Below are positions 10,190 through 14,614 of a stretch of DNA of 14,614 bases, one piece after another; positions within the stretch are counted from its first letter, which is position 1, and every line of letters starts with the position of its first letter. Origin of the DNA: Candidatus Levyibacteriota bacterium (GTDB taxonomy: Bacteria; Patescibacteriota; Microgenomatia; Levybacterales; UBA12049); assembly GCA_016204425.1 (NCBI GenBank), contig JACQKR010000056.1, forward strand, positions 1 through 14,614. Reading direction: 5' to 3'. Both the position numbers and the translations under genes were made by a program. The notes beneath the pieces are model-generated. The model saw nothing but the letters and a program-made list of their open reading frames with translations. It ran no database searches and was not told where the DNA came from.

Positions 10190-12466
10190 ATGATGGATTA
10201 CCGGTCGCGTAAAAGACGATCACGCCTTCGAAGCTTCAGAATTACTGACATTTTTCTTCTGAGTCGGCTGACAAAGTATGCTTTTTTTGCACTCATAGCG
10301 GGGATAATCATGGTGCCGATTCTTTTTCTTTGGTATAGCCGTGACCTTCCCTCCCCCGGAAAAATTATCGAGCCAAAATATAAAGATGCAACCCGAATTT
10401 ATGATAGAACGGGAAAAGTGCTGCTTTATTCTGTCTATCAAGAGCAGAATAGAACGTACGTTACGCTGAATGATATTCCAAAATATCTCCGCCAGGGGAC
10501 AATAGCGATAGAGGATGAAAATTTCTATGAGAATACCGGGTTTTCGGTAAGAGGCTATCTTCGCGTCGTTCGTGATGCCCTGCTGTTTCGTGGAATAACA
10601 GGAGGATCCACAATTACACAGCAACTGGTAAAGAATGTTCTTTTGACATCGGAGCGACGTCTCTCCCGAAAGATAAAAGAATTCGTTCTCTCGATTCAGG
10701 TTGACAAACGTTACAGCAAAGATCAGGTCCTTGAGCTGTATTTGAATAATATTTCGTACGGAGGTACTGCAATCGGCGTTGAAGCTGCGGCGCAGACATA
10801 TTTTGGAAAGAAAGTAAACGAACTGGATCTTGCAGAATCTGCATTTCTTGCCGGAATGCCCCAAAGTCCCTCACTTTATTCGCCGTTTACGGGAAACAAA
10901 TACTATGTCGGGCGGACTGATGCGGTGCTGAAGCAAATGGTCAGCAATAAGTATATTTCAAAAAAGCAGCGGACAGATGCGCTTGAGAAAATCAAGCATT
11001 ATACATTTGCGAGAAGAGAAGAAGAATCAATCAGAGCGCCACATTTTGTTTTCTATGTAAAACAAAAACTTGCCGAACAATTCGGGGAACAGTATGTAGA
11101 AACAGGCGGGTTGCAGGTGATTACGTCGCTTGACTATGAACTGCAAAAAGAAGCTGAAAAAACAATAAAGGAAGAAATCGAGTCGTTAAAAAGCTATAAG
11201 GTCGGGAACGGAGCGGCTCTTATTACCAATCCGAAAACAGGCGAGATTCTTGCGATGGTCGGCAGCAAAGATTATTTTGATGTTGAGAGTGAAGGAAACT
11301 TCAATGTCGTGACCGACGGTAATCGACAGCCGGGATCCTCGCTCAAGCCATTCATTTATGCAAAAGCGTTTGAAAAAGGGTATACGCCGGCGAGTGTCTT
11401 GATGGATGTCAAAACAGAATTCCCGACAGATGATCCGACGCAGCCGATATATACTCCCGAGAATTACAGTGGAAAATACACGGGTCCAGTCCAGATTCGT
11501 TTCGCGCTTGGTAACTCACTCAATATCCCAGCGGTGAAGACGCTGGCAAACGTCGGCATAAAAGATGCGATGCAAAAAGGATATGAAATGGGAATTGATG
11601 AGTGGGAGCCAACGAGTGAAAATTTAAAGCGTGTTGGTTTATCCCTTGTGCTTGGGGGGCGCGAAACCAAGCTTTTGAATATTGTCCATGCATATGGAGG
11701 CTTTGCAAACAAAGGGATTAAGCAGGATCTGTACACAATTCAGAAAGTAAGCGATAGTAAAGGAAAACGCCTGTTTGAGCATACGAGCCACGAAGGTGAA
11801 AAAGTGCTTTCGGAAGAAATTGCGTTTCTTATCTCACATATTCTCCTTGATAATGTGGCTCGAACGCAAGAATTCGGATCCAATTCCTTCCTTCGTATTC
11901 CGGGTCATACGGTGTCTGTGAAAACAGGAACAACCGATGAAAAACGTGATAACTGGGCTATCGGGTATACGCCCTCTCTTGTTGTCGGAGTCTGGGTCGG
12001 AAACAATGACCGGACACCGATGAATGCAAAAATCGCCTCAGGTACGACTGGTGCAACGACAATCTGGCGTAAACTCATGATGAAGGCACTGGAAGGAAAA
12101 GACAATGAAGAATTTCCTGTCCCTTCCAATGTCGTTGCTATGCAGGTCGACTCATTTGCCGGTGGCTTGCCGGTTGACGGACAATCGGCGAGAACAGAAT
12201 ATTTTATCAAAGGGACTGAGCCGACAACAAAATCGCAGATATATCAGAAAGACTTTTTTGTTTTTAAAGAAGATGATCCGGTCTCAAAAGACGGTACAAA
12301 TCGCTGGCAGGACGGTATCAATAAATGGATCGAGGCAAATCACAAAGGAGACTCGAAATGGAACCCGCCGGATGATGTGAAGAACCCAAAGCAACCTGAG
12401 AATCCAACGCCGACTCCGGAAGGAGAAAATCCTACTCCTACCACAGAGCCCTCGCCTACCCCATAG
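10190..12466 (+). CDS. Class A penicillin-binding protein (PBP1a-like)
   Basis: This bifunctional cell-wall synthase polymerises glycan strands and cross-links peptides. From the chosen start (758 aa) it has a basic cytoplasmic tail (MMDYRSRKRRSR), one transmembrane helix (about 29-49), a GT51 glycosyltransferase domain (about 65-235: IAIEDENFYENTG, GGSTITQQLVKN, RKIKEFVLSIQVD, ELYLNNISYGG) and a transpeptidase domain with SSLK (383-386), SLN (443-445) and KTGT (578-581). Catalytic Glu108 is present, but the usual His of EDxxFxxHxG is Asn115. The C-terminus is a Pro/Thr-rich tail (PTPTPEG...PSPTP), likely wall-spanning or disordered. The frame stays open upstream to 10052, but that extension translates repeat DNA (SCLPAGK) and lies upstream of the promoter. 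The ATG at 10193 is also possible. It stops 5 bp from convergent pheT with no clear terminator. Confidence 0.93.
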   Translation: MMDYRSRKRRSRLRSFRITDIFLLSRLTKYAFFALIAGIIMVPILFLWYSRDLPSPGKIIEPKYKDATRIYDRTGKVLLYSVYQEQNRTYVTLNDIPKYLRQGTIAIEDENFYENTGFSVRGYLRVVRDALLFRGITGGSTITQQLVKNVLLTSERRLSRKIKEFVLSIQVDKRYSKDQVLELYLNNISYGGTAIGVEAAAQTYFGKKVNELDLAESAFLAGMPQSPSLYSPFTGNKYYVGRTDAVLKQMVSNKYISKKQRTDALEKIKHYTFARREEESIRAPHFVFYVKQKLAEQFGEQYVETGGLQVITSLDYELQKEAEKTIKEEIESLKSYKVGNGAALITNPKTGEILAMVGSKDYFDVESEGNFNVVTDGNRQPGSSLKPFIYAKAFEKGYTPASVLMDVKTEFPTDDPTQPIYTPENYSGKYTGPVQIRFALGNSLNIPAVKTLANVGIKDAMQKGYEMGIDEWEPTSENLKRVGLSLVLGGRETKLLNIVHAYGGFANKGIKQDLYTIQKVSDSKGKRLFEHTSHEGEKVLSEEIAFLISHILLDNVARTQEFGSNSFLRIPGHTVSVKTGTTDEKRDNWAIGYTPSLVVGVWVGNNDRTPMNAKIASGTTGATTIWRKLMMKALEGKDNEEFPVPSNVVAMQVDSFAGGLPVDGQSARTEYFIKGTEPTTKSQIYQKDFFVFKEDDPVSKDGTNRWQDGINKWIEANHKGDSKWNPPDDVKNPKQPENPTPTPEGENPTPTTEPSPTP

Positions 12467-12471
12467 GTAGT

Positions 12472-14463
12472 TTATTTTTTTAATGAAGCGTGATATTTCG
12501 TTTGAAGCTTCATAAGAAGTTTTTCTCGAATCGGTGCGATCTCGCTACTTGTCAGATTTTTCTCAGGGTCTTGATAGACGATATGAAATGTCCGAACGTT
12601 TTGATATTTATCCAGCAAAGAAACATCTTTAATCAGAGGATTTTGTTCCTTGATAGTCCCAATCATATCGCCTGTCAGGATATCTTCTGCGACGATAAAG
12701 GCTATATCTTCAATAATCGGTGGGTATTTATTGATAGGCGTGTATGTTTTTCGTAGTGTTACGTGTTTTAGGAGTGCGTCGAAATCAATTTCAAAGTCAA
12801 TGAGATTATCATCTAGTATTTCTATCTCGCCAACCATCTTTTTTGCAATATACAAATCAGCGCCGATACCGCCTTTGCTCAGTTTTTTAAACGTATATTC
12901 TGTTATGCCGAGTTCATTGAATAATTGCTCGATGACGCCTTTTATTTCATAAAACGATGCATGGTCTTTTTTTATTACCCCTGCAAGCATTCTCTGCTCA
13001 AACGGTAAGTCATTCGTTTTTTTCGCGTACACATTTGCGATTTCAAATAGCTTGATCTGCTTTCTATTTCGGTTTTCTACCGTAACCTGCAAGAGGCTTG
13101 GAACGAGCGAGTTTCGCATGTAAACACGGTCCTCATCAAGCGGATTTCGAAGCTTTACTGCCTCCGTAATTGGTCCTTCATACTTATCCTCAGAAACCAT
13201 AGAATAGGTATAGCATTCGGTGAATCCCCAATACTTCAGTGCTTCTTTCACCCGTTCTTCCCAGAAGAAAGGATTTTCAGAGAGGTGCACCGGTTCTGTC
13301 TTCCCAATTGCCGGAAGTGTGCTGGGAAGGTTATGGTAGCCGTACACACGAGCGATTTCTTCAATAATATCTTCTTCAAGCAAGATATCTTGGATTCTGT
13401 AACTTGGAACAATTGCAGAGAGAGTTCTGCCTTGAGTGTTGACTTGAAACCCAAGATCAGATAGTATTTTTGCTGCAGTTTTTAGTGGTATCTGAACACC
13501 TATTATTGTATTGATTTTTTCTTCGGAAACGCTGATTTTTGTTGTTTTTGGTTTGTTGGGATAGATATCAATGATTTCCGAAATGACTTCCCCATCGGCA
13601 ATTTTTTTATAGAGCGAAATCCCATATTGGAGCGCATCCATTGCTAGTTCGGGATCGACACCTTTTTCATTCATTTGGACTGCTTCCGAACGGATAGCAA
13701 GAGACATTGAGGTTTTTCGCATGCGAATCGGATTATTGTTGTCGATAAAGAAAAGGATTCGTCTGGTCTGATCTGTCACGACGCTATTTGCAAGTCCCAT
13801 AACGCCAAGCAGATCGACAATTTCTCCTTTACCGTTCTCAGCAACGATATCGCCGCCCGGGAGTATATGATCTTTTCCATCAAGCGTTACGATTCGCTCC
13901 CCTTTTTTTGATTCTCTGATAATGAGTTTGTCTGATTCGAGCCTATCGAAGTCAAACACATGTGCCGGATGTCCGATCGTTCGCATCACGTAGTTGGTCA
14001 CATCAATGAGATTATTCAGGCTTCGAATGCCTGATGTTTCAAGTCTCTCTGTGATTTCTTTTGGTGATGGTTTTACCTTGACCTCCATGACAACTGCGCA
14101 GACACGGTTCACGAGCTTAGGATCATTTATTATCGTCATTCTGGCTTGTCCAGAATCGCCTGCTCTGAGCGAAGTCGAAGGGATTCTGGAGTCGCTTCGC
14201 TCCCCAGAATGACGGAATGGAATAAATGTTGCAGCGATGTTAAATTGCGGCAGGATAGCAGATGTTTCACGGGCCAAACCGACAACAGACATGAGGTCGG
14301 GCCGATTGGTCGTCACCTCGATATCATAGAGTTTGTCATTCTTGTAATCTTCAGTCCGCTCAATTGAAACACTGGTGAGTGAAAGCTTCTCTGCTATTTC
14401 AAGAGGTGTTGCCTTCGTTTTTAAATGATCCCTGAGCCAAGAGTCTAAAATTTTAATGTTCAT
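12472..14463 (-). CDS. pheT: Phenylalanyl-tRNA synthetase beta subunit, short form
   Basis: PheT with PheS forms the (alpha-beta)2 enzyme charging tRNA-Phe; PheT carries editing and tRNA-binding parts. From MNIKILDSWL at 14463 it is 663 aa, against 795 in E. coli. Order: B1 start (1-60, ending DIEVTTNRPD), B3/B4 editing domain (about 120-290, SLNNLIDVTNYVM, GHPAHVFD), B5 (about 305-380, YRIQDILLEEDIIEEIARVYGY), catalytic-like core (about 395-570, FTECYTYSMV, NPLDEDRVYMRNSLVPSLL) and C-terminal FDX-ACB anticodon-binding domain (about 575-661, INKYPPIIEDIAFIV). The B2 OB-fold tRNA-binding insertion is missing: SVSIERTED runs straight into DIEVTTNRPD. Residues 84-110 are a repeat insertion. A longer frame from a GTG at 14550 is rejected, as it translates repeat and hairpin DNA. 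pheS would lie beyond the right edge. Confidence 0.95.
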   Translation of the reverse strand: MNIKILDSWLRDHLKTKATPLEIAEKLSLTSVSIERTEDYKNDKLYDIEVTTNRPDLMSVVGLARETSAILPQFNIAATFIPFRHSGERSDSRIPSTSLRAGDSGQARMTIINDPKLVNRVCAVVMEVKVKPSPKEITERLETSGIRSLNNLIDVTNYVMRTIGHPAHVFDFDRLESDKLIIRESKKGERIVTLDGKDHILPGGDIVAENGKGEIVDLLGVMGLANSVVTDQTRRILFFIDNNNPIRMRKTSMSLAIRSEAVQMNEKGVDPELAMDALQYGISLYKKIADGEVISEIIDIYPNKPKTTKISVSEEKINTIIGVQIPLKTAAKILSDLGFQVNTQGRTLSAIVPSYRIQDILLEEDIIEEIARVYGYHNLPSTLPAIGKTEPVHLSENPFFWEERVKEALKYWGFTECYTYSMVSEDKYEGPITEAVKLRNPLDEDRVYMRNSLVPSLLQVTVENRNRKQIKLFEIANVYAKKTNDLPFEQRMLAGVIKKDHASFYEIKGVIEQLFNELGITEYTFKKLSKGGIGADLYIAKKMVGEIEILDDNLIDFEIDFDALLKHVTLRKTYTPINKYPPIIEDIAFIVAEDILTGDMIGTIKEQNPLIKDVSLLDKYQNVRTFHIVYQDPEKNLTSSEIAPIREKLLMKLQTKYHASLKK
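14134..14214. repeat. 81-bp palindromic repeat inserted in frame in pheT
   Basis: The ends are exact 11-bp inverted repeats, CGTCATTCTGG (14134-14144) and CCAGAATGACG (14204-14214). Inside is a second exact pair, TCCAGAATC (14149-14157) and GATTCTGGA (14182-14190). The 81 bp equal 27 codons with no stop in the pheT frame and encode residues 84-110 (RHSGERSDS...GDSGQARMT), which interrupt a normal IPF-to-TIINDPKL passage. The sequence type (TCATTCTG...CAGAATGA with GCGAAG words) resembles dispersed palindromic elements I know from CPR and other environmental genomes. Confidence 0.85.
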
Positions 14464-14485
14464 ATATTTTTTTTGTACTTTCTCC

Positions 14486-14506
14486 GCGTCTTTTGCGAAA
14501 AGACGC
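14486..14506. other. Perfect 9-bp hairpin upstream of pheT
   Basis: GCGTCTTTT (14486-14494) and AAAAGACGC (14498-14506) pair perfectly around a 3-nt loop, 22 bp upstream of the pheT ATG. Read on the pheT strand it is followed by an A-run, not a U-run; on the plus strand no U-run follows either. It is therefore not a standard intrinsic terminator. It could be a leader structure of a pheS-pheT message or part of the adjacent repeat. Confidence 0.55.
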
Positions 14507-14514
14507 CCAAAACA

Positions 14515-14614
14515 TTTTGCGAGTGAAAGTAGCCTATTTTGCTCGTTCACTTATCGGGAGATAACACCCTCTCCACTCTTCGGTGGGTTCTCCCTGATGC
14601 GTTCACTCACAAAA
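14515..14614. repeat. 100-bp repeat with terminal inverted repeats at the right edge
   Basis: TTTTGCGAGTGAA (14515-14527) and TTCACTCACAAAA (14602-14614) are inverted copies matching at 12 of 13 positions. Inside are GGGAGA (14556-14561) with TCTCCC (14589-14594) and CCAC (14573-14576) with GTGG (14583-14586), so the transcript could fold into a branched hairpin. No gene is supported in it: the short minus-strand frames are repeat translations. It ends exactly where the window ends, so the element may continue or mark an assembly break. Confidence 0.65.

Noticed and set aside
14464..14550. N-terminal extension of pheT from a GTG at 14550
   Set aside because: It would translate a hairpin and repeat DNA. 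PheT proteins begin with a segment matching MNIKILDSWL, which starts at 14463.
14464..14614. T-box-like leader upstream of pheT
   Set aside because: The folded region has GGGTG-like words, but I see no T-box antiterminator consensus or terminator, and its 12-of-13 terminal inverted repeats explain it better as a repeat.
1..14614. CRISPR array, tRNA/rRNA genes, transposase or phage genes
   Set aside because: No regularly spaced repeats, cloverleaf sequence or recognisable mobile-element protein was seen; the repeats are palindromes of differing type with no spacer pattern.

Overview
The gene content and style point to a small-genome bacterium of the Candidate Phyla Radiation (Patescibacteria), plausibly Microgenomates-like. 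This is an inference from several features: trimmed versions of housekeeping proteins (NusB of 116 aa, PheT without its OB-fold insertion, an rpsP cluster without rimM or rplS), tightly packed genes, few Shine-Dalgarno sequences, and several kinds of palindromic repeat, two of them inside conserved genes. All ORFs read cleanly with the standard bacterial code. No tRNA, rRNA, CRISPR array, transposase or phage gene was found.

Left edge, plus strand: the end of a PilN-like gene (2-142) is followed one base later by a PilO-like gene (144-872), the end of a type IV pilus inner-membrane assembly cluster. It converges on and overlaps trmD by 11 bp. Positions 862-3295, minus strand, hold a translation and RNA-processing cluster read right to left: rpmF (L32), nusB, rnc, rpsP (S16), khpA (KH domain) and trmD. 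Genes overlap inside the cluster, and extra promoters lie before rpsP and trmD. Positions 3296-3604 are non-coding and carry two different large imperfect palindromes.

Positions 3605-9975 continue on the minus strand: tyrS, purH, a 90-aa secreted or membrane-anchored protein, a 34-aa single-span microprotein, recG, and a 333-aa protein that looks like a free-standing FtsH-type (M41) zinc peptidase domain with a C-terminal Cys/His knuckle. A 214-bp divergent intergenic region (9976-10189) separates tyrS from a plus-strand class A penicillin-binding protein (10190-12466), which converges with pheT (12472-14463, minus). The right end, upstream of pheT, is another repeat with terminal inverted repeats that coincides with the end of the window.

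The clearest recurring signal is regulatory. Six genes are preceded by a TGNTAYANT-type extended -10 element ending only 6-12 nt before the ATG, with no ribosome-binding site between them. This implies leaderless or near-leaderless mRNAs. The second theme is palindromic repeats that end up next to promoters or in-frame inside essential genes (pheT, recG). The most novel protein candidates are the orphan M41-like peptidase and the two small membrane proteins next to recG.
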